From NCBI RefSeq assembly GCF_002953195.1, contig NZ_CP026377.1, positions 3,782,001 through 3,846,000 on the forward strand: a stretch of 64,000 nucleotides of DNA, given 5' to 3'. The notes beneath the pieces were generated by a model that was not told where the DNA came from, searched no databases, and saw only the letters and a list, made by a program, of their open reading frames with translations. Within the stretch, counting starts at the first letter, position 1; every line of letters begins with the position of its first letter. Positions 18,656 through 30,109 of this stretch are shown here, piece by piece. Origin of the DNA: Mixta gaviniae. GTDB taxonomy: Bacteria; Pseudomonadota; Gammaproteobacteria; Enterobacterales; Enterobacteriaceae. A program made the position numbers and the translations under genes.

Positions 18656-18925
18656 CCGCGTGTAACGGTCGCTGCAGGTTCGGTGAGTTTGCAGGGTAGT
18701 ACCGCGTGTAACGGTCGCTGCAGGTTCGGTGAGCTTTAGGGTACTACCGCGTGTAACGGTCGCTGCAGGTTCGGTGAGCTTTAGGGTACTACCGCGTGTA
18801 ACGGTCGCTGCAGGTTCGGTGAGCTTCAGGGTAGTACCGCGTGTAACGGCCGCTGCAGGTTCGGTGAGTTTGCAGAGGCTACCGCGTGTAACGGTCGCTG
18901 CAGGTTCGGCGAACCCGCAGAGAGG
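18656..18925. repeat. Tandem array A, six copies of a 45-bp unit
   Basis: Unit begins CCGCGTGTAACGGTCGCTGC and continues with AGGTTCGGTGAGCTTTAGGG plus TACTA. Copies start at 18656, 18702, 18747, 18792, 18837 and 18882. Copy 1 is 46 bp, copies 2-5 are 45 bp, and copy 6 degenerates after about 30 bp. Copies 2 and 3 are identical. There are no spacers, so this is a tandem repeat and not a CRISPR. Confidence 0.95.
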
Positions 18926-19019
18926 CCGGGCCGCTCGTAAAGACGCAAACCCTGTCATCCCTGACCGCTCGGCCCGCGCCCTCCCTGGCGCGGGACGCTT
19001 TACTCCCCTGCCCGGCCTC
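18922..19019. repeat. Inverted-repeat spacer between the two arrays, able to fold into a nested stem-loop
   Basis: Outer arms GAGGCCGGG (18922-18930) and CCCGGCCTC (19011-19019); middle arms GTAAAG (18937-18942) and CTTTAC (18998-19003); inner hairpin CCCGCGCC / GGCGCGGG (18973-18980, 18987-18994). The three nested dyads suggest a cruciform or structured RNA. Confidence 0.7.
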
Positions 19020-19029
19020 CCCGCGCTTT

Positions 19030-19275
19030 GACTGTTGTGTCGCTTTGATATTTTTTTAGTCCGTGCCCGTTTTCTGGATTGTGTGTCGCTTTGATATTTT
19101 TTAGTCCGCGTCCGTTTTCTGGATCTGGTGTCGCTTTGACACTTTTTAGTCCGCGCCCGTTTTCTGGATCTGGTGTCGCTTTGATATTTTTTAGTCCCCG
19201 CCCGTTTTCTGCAGCTTGTGTTGCTTTGATGCTTCTTAGTCCGTGTTTGCTCTCTGGATCTTGGGTCGCTTTGAT
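19030..19275. repeat. Tandem array B, about five and a half copies of a 45-bp unit
   Basis: Unit is approximately GGTGTCGCTTTGATATTTTT plus TAGTCCGCGCCCGTTTTCTG plus GATCT. Copies diverge by a few bases each, more in the last two. Sequence is unrelated to array A although the period is the same. Confidence 0.9.
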
Positions 19276-19415
19276 ATGTAGTGGTGCGCAGCGCTTGCGG
19301 GAGGGAGAAAACGTTGATGGGCTTTAATTGGGGGAGACGTTGAAGAGCGCTTTTAACAGGGCGTTGGGGAGCGCGTCGCCCAACGTCTCCCCGGATTGAG
19401 TGGACGGGCTGATCG

Positions 19416-20840
19416 TTAGCCGCCCAGGCTCGGCTGTACCAGCAACTGTCCCGCCGTGCCGCGATCGGCCATTTCCAGCGTCTGGCTGTAATAGACAAAG
19501 GGGAAATGTTCGGAAGAAGACTGGGTGAACGCCACCAGCAGCTCGACTTCACCGTCAATCCAGACGGTATCTTTCCAGCCGCGATCTTCGCCGAATGGCT
19601 GCGCGCCGTTGACGCTTTTCACCAGGAACATCACGCCCTGAATATGAAACGCCTGCGGCGTGTCGGCATGGACTATCCAGCGCTCATAGGTCCCCTGCTG
19701 CGCCTGAATATCGATGCGCGCCATGTCCCACAGCGCGCCGTTGATGCCCGGCTGAGCGTCGCCTAAGCGCAGCTCGCGAGTGCGTACCGGGGTACCGTCG
19801 AGGATTTGATCGGCCAGCAAACGCATCGGCAGGTTGTCGGTGACCAGCGGCAGCAGGCCGGTGGGACGCAACGTGAGGATCAGCGTGGAGGTGAGGATGC
19901 TGGAAGGCTCGAACAGGCCGCGCAGGCGATCCATGATGCCCGCCGCGACGCCGGCGGTAATCGACACCTCTTCACCCTGCGACATATCCAGCAGCACCTC
20001 GCGGCGCTCGCCCGGCGCCAGCGATAGCTGCTGCACCGCCACCGGCGCAGGCAGGAAGCCCTGATCGCTGGCGATAACGTGGAACGGGCGATTGTCGCTT
20101 AACATCATCTCATAGCGGCGGCAGTTAGAGGCGTTGAGCAGCCTTAAGCGCACCCAGCCGCGCGATACTTCGACAAAGGGATTCTGCACGCCGTTGACCA
20201 ACAGCGTATCGCCGACCAGGCCGCCATTCTCCGGCGGGTTATAGACCGGCGCGCCGAAGTTATCGAGGCGTTTGTCCTGAATAATCAGCGGGAAATCATC
20301 CACGCCGTAATGTTTGGGGATCGGCAGCGATTTGCTGACCTCATCCTCAATCAGCCACATGCCCGCCAGCCCGTTATAGACGTGCTGCGCCATGCGGTTG
20401 GGGGTGGTGGCGTGATACCAGCAGGTGGCGGCGCGCTGGCGCACCGGCAGCACCGGCGCCCAATCGACGCCCGGGGACATCATGCGCGGCGCGCCGCCGC
20501 TCAGCGCACCCGGCACCAGCAGGCCGCCGACGCCCATCGCCACCGGCTCGTTCAGCCGGTTGTTGTAAATCAACTTGACGTCGTCGCCGCTCCAGACACG
20601 CACCGTCGGCCCAAGATAGAGGCCGTTGACGCCCCAGACCGGCACCTTATTGCTGTCGCCGGAGAAAGACCAGTGGCTGCGCTGCAGAGTCAGAAACAGC
20701 GGCTGACCGCGACGCGACTCCAGCAACGGCGGGATCGGTAATGGCGTTTCATTGCCCGCCGCGCGCGCGCTGAACGGCAGCGCGCCCGCGCACAGGGCGA
20801 TGCCCGATGCCTGTATAAATTGACGTCGACTGAAAGACAT
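19416..20840 (-). CDS. ftsP: Cell division protein FtsP (SufI)
   Basis: 474-residue periplasmic multicopper-oxidase-fold protein that stabilises the divisome under stress; it lacks copper-oxidase activity. Twin-arginine signal SRRQFIQ at residues 4-10 and cleavage after about residue 28 (ARA). Three cupredoxin domains; segments VWGVNGLYLGPTVRV and VYNGLAGMWLIED are typical. Last gene of parC-plsC-ftsP, 99 bp after plsC. Confidence 0.95.
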   Translation of the reverse strand: MSFSRRQFIQASGIALCAGALPFSARAAGNETPLPIPPLLESRRGQPLFLTLQRSHWSFSGDSNKVPVWGVNGLYLGPTVRVWSGDDVKLIYNNRLNEPVAMGVGGLLVPGALSGGAPRMMSPGVDWAPVLPVRQRAATCWYHATTPNRMAQHVYNGLAGMWLIEDEVSKSLPIPKHYGVDDFPLIIQDKRLDNFGAPVYNPPENGGLVGDTLLVNGVQNPFVEVSRGWVRLRLLNASNCRRYEMMLSDNRPFHVIASDQGFLPAPVAVQQLSLAPGERREVLLDMSQGEEVSITAGVAAGIMDRLRGLFEPSSILTSTLILTLRPTGLLPLVTDNLPMRLLADQILDGTPVRTRELRLGDAQPGINGALWDMARIDIQAQQGTYERWIVHADTPQAFHIQGVMFLVKSVNGAQPFGEDRGWKDTVWIDGEVELLVAFTQSSSEHFPFVYYSQTLEMADRGTAGQLLVQPSLGG

Positions 20841-20939
20841 AACGACTCCATAGCGGTGCGCGTGGCGCCAGGCTGACGCGGTCCGTTTTTATTGTTGTTC
20901 AGGAATTGCTGTGCGGGCCGCGGCTGCGGCCCGGATGAA

Positions 20940-21677
20940 TTATAACTTGCCGCTGGCTTCGCGCTCGGCGACTTCGGCGTCCAGTTCGTTAAGCTTGGCC
21001 TGCATCAGCTCGCGGCAGTGGGTCGCCAGCTTGCGCACCGAGGTATTCTCAAATGCGGTGACGTCAACCGGCGGCAGCATCTCCACAATCACCAGCCCGT
21101 TTTTCCAGCGGTTCAGCTTGATTTTATCGTGGGTGGTTGAAACCACGATCGGGATAATCGGCACGCCCGCCGCAACCGCCGCATGAAACGCGCCGGTTTT
21201 AAATGGCAGCATACCGCGACCGCGGCTGCGCGTCCCTTCCGGGAACATCCAGAAGGAGATACGTTTTCTTTTAAACTCATCGACCACTTTAGCGATGGTG
21301 CTGTGCGCTTTGGCGCGGTTGTCGCGATCGATCAGCAGGTTGCCCGTCAGCCAGTAGAGCAGGCCAAAAAAGGGGATCCACAGCAGGCTTTTTTTGCCTA
21401 CCGTCACCGTGGTCGGCTGCACGATGTTCGCCGCAGTGATCATATCGTAGTTGTTCTGATGGTTGGCGATATAAATCGCGTTGCCGTACTGGTCCGCGCC
21501 TTCCGGTCGACGTATTTCAACCTTCACGCCGAACAGCGGCGCCAGCGCGCCGAACAGGTGGCCGAAGGTGGCAACATGACGCGGGTTTCGCGGTGAAAAA
21601 AGGCACCAGATACAACCAAATACACAAACCAGAATTGAATAAATAACAACTATCAGGGTACGTAAAATTACCAGCAT
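20940..21677 (-). CDS. plsC: 1-acyl-sn-glycerol-3-phosphate acyltransferase PlsC
   Basis: 245-residue inner-membrane acyltransferase making phosphatidic acid from lysophosphatidic acid. Membrane-anchoring N-terminus, then the catalytic NHQNNYD (HX4D) motif, the FPEGTRSRGRG substrate-binding motif and VPIIPIV. Start at 21677 chosen because it aligns with E. coli PlsC and has GAGG five bases upstream; the frame is open a further 18 codons. Downstream of parC in the same orientation. Confidence 0.96.
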   Translation of the reverse strand: MLVILRTLIVVIYSILVCVFGCIWCLFSPRNPRHVATFGHLFGALAPLFGVKVEIRRPEGADQYGNAIYIANHQNNYDMITAANIVQPTTVTVGKKSLLWIPFFGLLYWLTGNLLIDRDNRAKAHSTIAKVVDEFKRKRISFWMFPEGTRSRGRGMLPFKTGAFHAAVAAGVPIIPIVVSTTHDKIKLNRWKNGLVIVEMLPPVDVTAFENTSVRKLATHCRELMQAKLNELDAEVAEREASGKL

Positions 21678-21785
21678 AACGACCTCATTGTGGCTTCCGC
21701 CTAAGTATACCGGCTTTATGTGAAAACACACCGGTATTGCACCGGCGCGCGGCCCTGCCGACGCGCCGGTTTCCCTGTCCGCTTA

Positions 21786-24059
21786 TCAGGCTTCGCTGTC
21801 GTCGGCGACGGCGCGCGTCGGCGCGTCGATTTCAACACGGTCGATGCGCTGCAGGCCGCGCGGCAACAGCGTGCCGCGACGTCCGCGTTCGGCACGGAAC
21901 TTCTGCAGCTCTTCCGGGCGCAGCGTCAGCTTGCGCTTACCGACATAGAGCGTGATGGCGCTGCCCGGCGGCAACAGGTAGAGCCAGGCGAGACGATCTT
22001 CGCCGCTGGCGGCCTGCGCCGACGGGATAGAGATAATCTTATTGCCTTTGCCCTTCGACAGCTGCGGCAGATCGCCCACCGGGAACAGCAGCATGCGGCC
22101 GGCGGCGGTAATCGCCAGCAGCATATCGTCGTCGCTGTGGATCGCCATTGGCGTCATCACCTTCGCGTTTTCCGGCAGCGTCAGCAGCGCCTTACCGGCG
22201 CGGTTGCGCGATACCAGATCGGCGAAGGTGCAAACAAAGCCGTAGCCGGCATCGGAGGCCATCAGCAGACGCTGATCGTCCGCTTCCATCAATACCTGTT
22301 CCACCACCGCGCCCGGCGGCGGCGTCAGCTTGCCGGTCAGCGGCTCGCCCTGACTGCGCGCTGACGGCAGCGTGGTCGGATCCAGCGTATAGCTGCGGCC
22401 GGTGGAGTCGATAAAGGCCACCGGCTGATTGCTCTTGCCGCGCGCGGCCGCCAGATAGCTGTCGCCCGCTTTATAGCTCAGCCCGGCCGGATCAATATCG
22501 TGGCCTTTCGCGCTGCGCACCCAGCCCATCTGCGAAAGTACGATAGTGACCGGCTCGGAGGGCACCAGCTCATTTTCACTGATCGCCTTCGCCTCTTCGC
22601 GCTCGTTCAGCGGCGAACGGCGATCGTCGCCGTAGGCTTCGCTGTCGGCCTGCAGCTCTTTTTTCAGCAGCGTGTTCATGCGGCGCTCGGAGGCCAGCGT
22701 CGCCTGCAGCTGATCGCGCTCTTTCTCCAGCTCGCTCTGCTCGCCGCGGATTTTCATCTCTTCCAGCTTCGCCAGATGGCGCAGCTTTAACTCAAGAATC
22801 GCTTCCGCCTGGGTTTCGCTGATACCAAAACGCGACATCAGCTCCGGCTTCGGCTGATCTTCGCTGCGGATGATCTCGATCACGTCGTCGATATTAAGGA
22901 ACGCCACCAGCAAGCCTTCAAGGATATGCAGGCGCTTCAGTACCTTATCCAGACGATGCTGCAAGCGACGGCGCACCGTATCGCGGCGGAACACCAGCCA
23001 TTCGCTAAGGATCTCCAGCAGGTTTTTCACCGCCGGACGGTTATCCAGCCCGATCATGTTCAGGTTGATACGGTAACTTTTTTCCAGATCGGTGGTGGCG
23101 AACAGGTGGTTCATTACCTGATCAAGATCGACGCGGTTGGAGCGCGGCACCAGCACCAGGCGGGTCGGGTTTTCATGATCCGACTCATCGCGCAGATCTT
23201 CTACCATCGGCAGCTTTTTATTGCGCATCTGGTTGGCGATCTGCTCCAGTACGCGTGCGCCGGAGACCTGATGCGGCAGCGCAGTGATCACCACTTCGCC
23301 ATCTTCTTTTTTCCACACCGCGCGCTGACGCACCGATCCGCGGCCGCTCTGATAGATCTTACGGATCTCGCTGCGCGGGGTGATGATTTCCGCTTCAGTC
23401 GGGAAATCGGGCCCCTGCACGATATCGAGCAGATCGTCCAGCGTGGTTTTGGGATTGTCGATCAGCGCCATGGTCGCTTTCGCCACTTCGCGCAAGTTGT
23501 GCGGCGGAATATCGGTCGCCATGCCGACGGCGATGCCGGTGGTGCCATTCAGCAGAATGTTCGGCAGGCGCGCCGGCAGCATTTTCGGCTCATTCAGCGT
23601 GCCGTCAAAGTTCGGCACGAAATCGACCGTGCCCTGCCCCAGCTCGCCCAGCAGCACTTCGGCGTAACGCGACAGGCGCGATTCGGTATAACGCATGGCG
23701 GCGAACGATTTCGGATCGTCCGGCGCGCCCCAGTTGCCCTGGCCATCTACCAGCGGATAGCGGTAGGAGAAGGGCTGTGCCATCAGCACCATCGCTTCGT
23801 AGCAGGCGCTATCGCCGTGGGGATGATATTTGCCCAGCACGTCGCCGACGGTACGGGCCGATTTCTTGAATTTCGCGCTGGCGTTCAGCCCCAGCTCCGA
23901 CATCGCATAGACAATGCGGCGCTGAACCGGCTTCAGGCCATCGCCGATATAGGGAAGCGCCCTGTCCATGATGACGTACATGGAATAGTTCAGGTACGCA
24001 TTCTCGGTAAATTTATGCAGGGCAAGACGCTCTGCACCATCCTGCGTCAAGTCACTCAT
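21786..24059 (-). CDS. parC: DNA topoisomerase IV subunit A ParC
   Basis: 757-residue breakage-reunion subunit of topoisomerase IV, which decatenates daughter chromosomes. Catalytic Tyr in [11 protein letters not shown] (about residue 124). The quinolone-determining region reads [12 protein letters not shown] with Ser and Glu (equivalent to E. coli S80 and E84) unmutated, suggesting no target resistance at these sites. C-terminal beta-pinwheel repeats are complete. The N-terminus has four more residues than E. coli. Followed by plsC and ftsP. Confidence 0.97.
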   Translation of the reverse strand: MSDLTQDGAERLALHKFTENAYLNYSMYVIMDRALPYIGDGLKPVQRRIVYAMSELGLNASAKFKKSARTVGDVLGKYHPHGDSACYEAMVLMAQPFSYRYPLVDGQGNWGAPDDPKSFAAMRYTESRLSRYAEVLLGELGQGTVDFVPNFDGTLNEPKMLPARLPNILLNGTTGIAVGMATDIPPHNLREVAKATMALIDNPKTTLDDLLDIVQGPDFPTEAEIITPRSEIRKIYQSGRGSVRQRAVWKKEDGEVVITALPHQVSGARVLEQIANQMRNKKLPMVEDLRDESDHENPTRLVLVPRSNRVDLDQVMNHLFATTDLEKSYRINLNMIGLDNRPAVKNLLEILSEWLVFRRDTVRRRLQHRLDKVLKRLHILEGLLVAFLNIDDVIEIIRSEDQPKPELMSRFGISETQAEAILELKLRHLAKLEEMKIRGEQSELEKERDQLQATLASERRMNTLLKKELQADSEAYGDDRRSPLNEREEAKAISENELVPSEPVTIVLSQMGWVRSAKGHDIDPAGLSYKAGDSYLAAARGKSNQPVAFIDSTGRSYTLDPTTLPSARSQGEPLTGKLTPPPGAVVEQVLMEADDQRLLMASDAGYGFVCTFADLVSRNRAGKALLTLPENAKVMTPMAIHSDDDMLLAITAAGRMLLFPVGDLPQLSKGKGNKIISIPSAQAASGEDRLAWLYLLPPGSAITLYVGKRKLTLRPEELQKFRAERGRRGTLLPRGLQRIDRVEIDAPTRAVADDSEA

Positions 24060-24320
24060 TATGATTCCTCACGTTGCGGCGGGCGGCAGCGCGCCGCATG
24101 GCGATCTGTTTGGCGAGGATAGTACCTTATCTGATGCGGCGCTGTCACAGATTAGTCATCGTCCGGCGCGCGGTTTTCGGGGGCGGGTTTTATCGCTTTT
24201 AACCGCATATTTTTCAGCGATTATTGCGCTGTGCGCAAAAGTGTTGTGATCAAACGCACATTTTTCTTTGCCGGCTGCGCGCGTACACTGCCCGCAGCGT
24301 TTTCAACGGAGCAACGAACA

Positions 24321-24902
24321 ATGAGCAAGATTTTAATCCTTGATGCGGGCAAAGCTTTCGCCCATTCCAAAGGTGAACTGAACCACACGATGGCTAACGT
24401 CGCCGAGACCTTTCTGCGCGATCAGGGCCATGATGTTCAGGTGACCCGCGTCGACGACGGTTATGACATTAAAGAAGAAGTCCAGAAGTATGTCGACAGC
24501 GACGTAGTGATTTACCAGATGCCGGGCTGGTGGATGGGTGAGCCGTGGATCCTGAAGAAATATATCGATGAAGTGTTCACCGAAGGCCACGGTTCGCTCT
24601 ACGCCAGCGACGGACGCACCCGTTCCGACGCCAGCAAAAAATATGGTTCCGGCGGCCTGCTGCAGGGCAAAAAGTATATGCTGTCGCTGACCTGGAACGC
24701 GCCGCTGGAAGCCTTTACCGATCCGGAGCAGTTCTTCGAAGGCGTCGGCGTGGATGGCCTCTATCTGCACTTCCATAAAGCGAACCAGTTCCTCGGAATG
24801 GAAGGGCTGCCGACCTTTATCTGCAACGACGTGATCAAACAGCCTGATATTCCACGCGATATCGCGCGCTATCGTGCGCACCTGGCGGAAATCTTTGCTT
24901 AA
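24321..24902 (+). CDS. mdaB: NADPH:quinone oxidoreductase MdaB
   Basis: 193-residue flavodoxin-fold FAD enzyme that reduces quinones by two electrons. QMPGWWMGEPW, VFTEGHGSLYASDGRTR and KKYMLSLTWNAP match E. coli MdaB. Start at 24321 with GGAG upstream; the frame is open 30 codons further left without homology. Forms a pair with ygiN, 34 bp away, as in E. coli (quinone redox cycle). Confidence 0.96.
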   Translation: MSKILILDAGKAFAHSKGELNHTMANVAETFLRDQGHDVQVTRVDDGYDIKEEVQKYVDSDVVIYQMPGWWMGEPWILKKYIDEVFTEGHGSLYASDGRTRSDASKKYGSGGLLQGKKYMLSLTWNAPLEAFTDPEQFFEGVGVDGLYLHFHKANQFLGMEGLPTFICNDVIKQPDIPRDIARYRAHLAEIFA

Positions 24903-24936
24903 CTTAAAGCACTGAAAATTTTACCAGGGGCACATT

Positions 24937-25248
24937 ATGCTGACAGTTGTAGCTGAGATTTGCGTCAAGCCGGGCCGCCGCGAGGCGGTGCTGGCGGTGA
25001 TACAGGCGCTGACGCCGACCGTTCTGCAGGAAGAAGGCTGTAGCAAATATCAGGCGCTGGTCGATCATCAGGCGCAGGTGCCGTGGAAGCAGAACCTGCC
25101 CGACTCCATTTTTATGCTGGAGTATTGGGATAGCCTGCGTCATCTGGAGCAGCATCAGCAGCAGCCGCATATGGAAGCCCATCGCGAGCGGATTAAGGAT
25201 GATGTGCTGGATGTGAAGATCTTCGTAATGGAGCAGCCTGCGGCTTGA
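24937..25248 (+). CDS. ygiN: Quinol monooxygenase YgiN
   Basis: 103-residue antibiotic-biosynthesis-monooxygenase (ABM) fold protein, dimeric ferredoxin-like barrel, oxidising menadiol and other quinols; partner of MdaB. Conserved AEICVKPGRREAVL start, EEGCSKYQALVDHQ and MLEYWDSLRHLEQH. ATG preceded by CAGGGGCAC. Confidence 0.94.
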   Translation: MLTVVAEICVKPGRREAVLAVIQALTPTVLQEEGCSKYQALVDHQAQVPWKQNLPDSIFMLEYWDSLRHLEQHQQQPHMEAHRERIKDDVLDVKIFVMEQPAA

Positions 25249-25344
25249 GTGTCGGACACTGCCGCGCGCTGAGCGCCGCACGCGCGCCGTCAAGTCTCAG
25301 GGTGTCGCTTCACGCAGCCGCCTCGCCGCTGCCGGCATAATAAA

Positions 25345-25385
25345 AAACCGCCCGACCATCGCAAAATGGCCGGGCGGTTCTGTTT
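25345..25385. terminator. Bidirectional terminator, ygiN / parE
   Basis: AACCGCCCG and CGGGCGGTT arms with an extended CCAT/ATGG inner pairing, flanked by A-run and TTCTGTTT. Serves two convergent units. Confidence 0.85.
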
Positions 25386-25437
25386 CGCGCCGCTGCGGCG
25401 CAGGGTAAGGGGCACGCGGCCCCTGCGACGGCGAGGC

Positions 25438-27964
<2,527 letters not shown>

Positions 27965-27966
27965 AC

Positions 27967-28794
27967 TCAGTACCCTTCGGAATCCAGATCGGGCGTAAAG
28001 GCGCGGCTCGCCAGCCGTTGTACCCGGGTTTGCACCGCGCCGTTCTCATCCAGCTCCAGCCAGCGCCAACCCGGCGCCACGGCGTCAATGGTAAAGTTGG
28101 TGCAGTGCGGCTTGAACTGTACGCAGGTCGACGGCGTCGCCAGCAGGCGGCGGCCGTGCCACTCCACATCCATCTCCTGATGAATGTGGCCACAAATCAG
28201 GGTGTTCGCCAGCGGATAGGGCTGCAGTACCGCCTCCAGCGCGTGCGGGTTACGCAGGCTATGCTGATCCAGCCAGCTGCAGCCCGACGGCAGCGGATGA
28301 TGATGCAGCAGGATCAGCGTGTGACGATCGGCGGTTTGCGCCAGCGTTTTCTCCAGCCAGTCGAGCTGGTAATCGCTGAGCATGCCGTGCGGCACGCCCG
28401 CCACCTGGCTGTCGAGCAGCAGCAGCTGCCAGCGTTCGCCGATAAACACCTGCTTGGCTTCAGCGATGCCCGAGCGCGCCAGCGTGCCGAACATCGCCGG
28501 CTGAAAATCGTGATTGCCCGGCAGCCAGACGCAGGGCGCCGGTAAGCGCCCAATGCCCTCAGCGAAGTGCTGATAAGCCTCAGGGGTGTGATCCTGCGCC
28601 AGATCGCCGGTAGCGATGATCAGGTCGATGGGCTGCTGCTCCGCCTCGATGGCGTCCAGCACCGCGTTGAAACTGGCCCAGGTATTCACGCCCAGCAGCG
28701 TTTCATGTCTGCCTGAAAAAAGGTGGGTGTCCGTTATTTGTAATATCCTGATACTGGCCCCACTCACCACAGGAAGTTTTAGCAGGCTATCCAA
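27967..28794 (-). CDS. cpdA: 3',5'-cyclic-AMP phosphodiesterase CpdA
   Basis: 275-residue class III metallophosphoesterase hydrolysing cAMP, thereby tuning CRP control. Metal-binding blocks TDTHLF, GDLAQD, PGNHD and CGHIH are all intact. Translation starts at TTG (28794-28792) with AAGGAAA just upstream; the product then begins MDSLLKLP, aligning with E. coli MESLLTLP. Middle of the nudF-yqiB-cpdA-yqiA-parE operon. Confidence 0.95.
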   Translation of the reverse strand: MDSLLKLPVVSGASIRILQITDTHLFSGRHETLLGVNTWASFNAVLDAIEAEQQPIDLIIATGDLAQDHTPEAYQHFAEGIGRLPAPCVWLPGNHDFQPAMFGTLARSGIAEAKQVFIGERWQLLLLDSQVAGVPHGMLSDYQLDWLEKTLAQTADRHTLILLHHHPLPSGCSWLDQHSLRNPHALEAVLQPYPLANTLICGHIHQEMDVEWHGRRLLATPSTCVQFKPHCTNFTIDAVAPGWRWLELDENGAVQTRVQRLASRAFTPDLDSEGY

Positions 28795-28836
28795 AGAGTT
28801 TCCTTAATCTCTACGCCATATCAAGGTTATCGCGGC

Positions 28837-29262
28837 TTACCAGGCCGGAACGGCCATCGCGCCGTGCGACAAACAATAACGCAGCCAGTCAGCGAGGAAC
28901 TGGTTGATTTGATGCTTTTCATCACGCTGATGCAATTTTTTATTCGGGTAATCATAACGCGCTTTAAAGCGATAGATCTGCTGCGTTGAACACACTTCAG
29001 CAACCATCGCGTCGTGATAGAGCCGTACAGACATGGAAGGCAGGCTCCAGTAACTGACGGCGGGCGCGGTTTGGCGGATTTCCACCAGGGTGGTGTAACG
29101 TGTCGATTCGGTAATGGTGATGCTGTAGCTGGCGCCGTTTACCTGATAGGTCACCGTGGCCCCCGCTTCATCGTCGCGCGGCAGCAAACGACGCAGCTGC
29201 GCGAAGTTCGTTTCGCTCAACCGCATCATTTCGGGAAAATCAGGGACGTAGCGCTTGATCAT
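28837..29262 (-). CDS. yqiB: YqiB, DUF1249 family protein
   Basis: 141-residue conserved enterobacterial protein of unknown function, nearly identical to E. coli YqiB over [32 protein letters not shown] and [20 protein letters not shown]. Start at 29262, whose ATG overlaps the nudF TGA (ATGA), gives the usual [12 protein letters not shown]-terminus. Possibly involved in the cAMP/ADP-ribose neighbourhood by operon context only. Confidence 0.95.
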   Translation of the reverse strand: MIKRYVPDFPEMMRLSETNFAQLRRLLPRDDEAGATVTYQVNGASYSITITESTRYTTLVEIRQTAPAVSYWSLPSMSVRLYHDAMVAEVCSTQQIYRFKARYDYPNKKLHQRDEKHQINQFLADWLRYCLSHGAMAVPAW

Positions 29263-29894
29263 GTTGGATTCCACTCTTTTCGCAATTTCTCATAGTGCAG
29301 CATCAGCCATTGCAGGGCGATGACGGAGGCCGCGTTGTCGATTTTCCCCTCTTCCACCCAGCGATAAGCCTGTTCACGGCTTACCACATGCACAAGAATA
29401 TCCTCATTCTCATCCTCCAGACCGTGGCATCCTTGCGCCACGCTGGCATCCACTTCTCCCACCAGCACCGACAGGCGTTCGCTGGTGCCACCCGGACTCG
29501 CCAGGTAGTTAATCATCGGCTGCACGCGGCCGACTTTCAGGCCCGCTTCCTCTATCGCTTCGCGACGCACTACTTGCTCCACGCTTTCACCGGGTTCGAT
29601 GATCCCGGCCACTAATTCCAGTAGCCAGGGCGTTGGGCTGGTGTCATAAGCGGGAATGCGGATCTGTTCGATCAGCACCACTTCATCGCGCAGGGGATCA
29701 TAGGGTAGCAGGACTGCGGCATGTCCGCGCTCAAAAACTTCGCGCACCACTTCATCGCTCATCTGGCCGTTAAACAGGCGGTGCCGAAAACGATAGCGGA
29801 CCAGAGAAAAAAATCCTTCATAGAGTGGCTCGCGTGCAATAATTTCTACATCGTTTTTGCTGAAAGTCACTGGGTATTTTGTATTTTCGACCAT
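29259..29894 (-). CDS. nudF: ADP-ribose diphosphatase NudF
   Basis: 211-residue Nudix hydrolase splitting ADP-ribose to AMP and ribose-5-phosphate. Nudix box runs from [11 protein letters not shown] to REAIEEAGL with all metal ligands; substrate-recognition loop [11 protein letters not shown] follows. Start at 29894 ([11 protein letters not shown]) aligns with relatives; the frame extends 15 codons upstream without homology. First gene of the five-gene operon ending in parE; divergent from tolC. Confidence 0.94.
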   Translation of the reverse strand: MVENTKYPVTFSKNDVEIIAREPLYEGFFSLVRYRFRHRLFNGQMSDEVVREVFERGHAAVLLPYDPLRDEVVLIEQIRIPAYDTSPTPWLLELVAGIIEPGESVEQVVRREAIEEAGLKVGRVQPMINYLASPGGTSERLSVLVGEVDASVAQGCHGLEDENEDILVHVVSREQAYRWVEEGKIDNAASVIALQWLMLHYEKLRKEWNPT

Positions 29895-30109
29895 AAGACC
29901 GGTGTCCTTTACAGTGGGGATAGTGACGAAGGGTTTCAATTACGCTTCGCCCGGAAGGGTGGTTCTTTCTGAATTATTTACGTAAATTAACGGAAGATGG
30001 CACGTTCAGCCAACTTATCAATCTGGCACACTCTGGTAGAATCGGCGCATATTTTTTTCGCTTATGTCAGCGCTACCATAGCAACTTTGCTGCACTACAA
30101 GGAATGCAA

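Larger units (their letters stand above)
18606..19415. other. 810-bp non-coding region with two tandem-repeat arrays
   Basis: Between dkgA and ftsP (whose 3' ends converge here) there is no supported gene. The stretch is filled by two unrelated 45-bp-period arrays (18656-18925 and about 19030-19270) separated by an inverted-repeat spacer (18922-19019). Long open frames run through it on both strands because 45 is a multiple of three, but they carry no recognisable protein. Confidence 0.8.

Noticed and set aside
18656..19275. Possible CRISPR array
   Set aside because: Units are contiguous without unique spacers, and no cas genes are near.
18602..19558. Long minus-strand open frame through both 45-bp arrays, giving 15-residue repeats
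   Set aside because: Openness follows from a period divisible by three. Copy 1 is 46 bp and breaks the frame, the start lies inside ftsP, no ribosome-binding site is seen, and plus-strand frames through the arrays are equally open.
22926..24122. 398-codon frame antisense to parC
   Set aside because: Shadow of parC; no domain.
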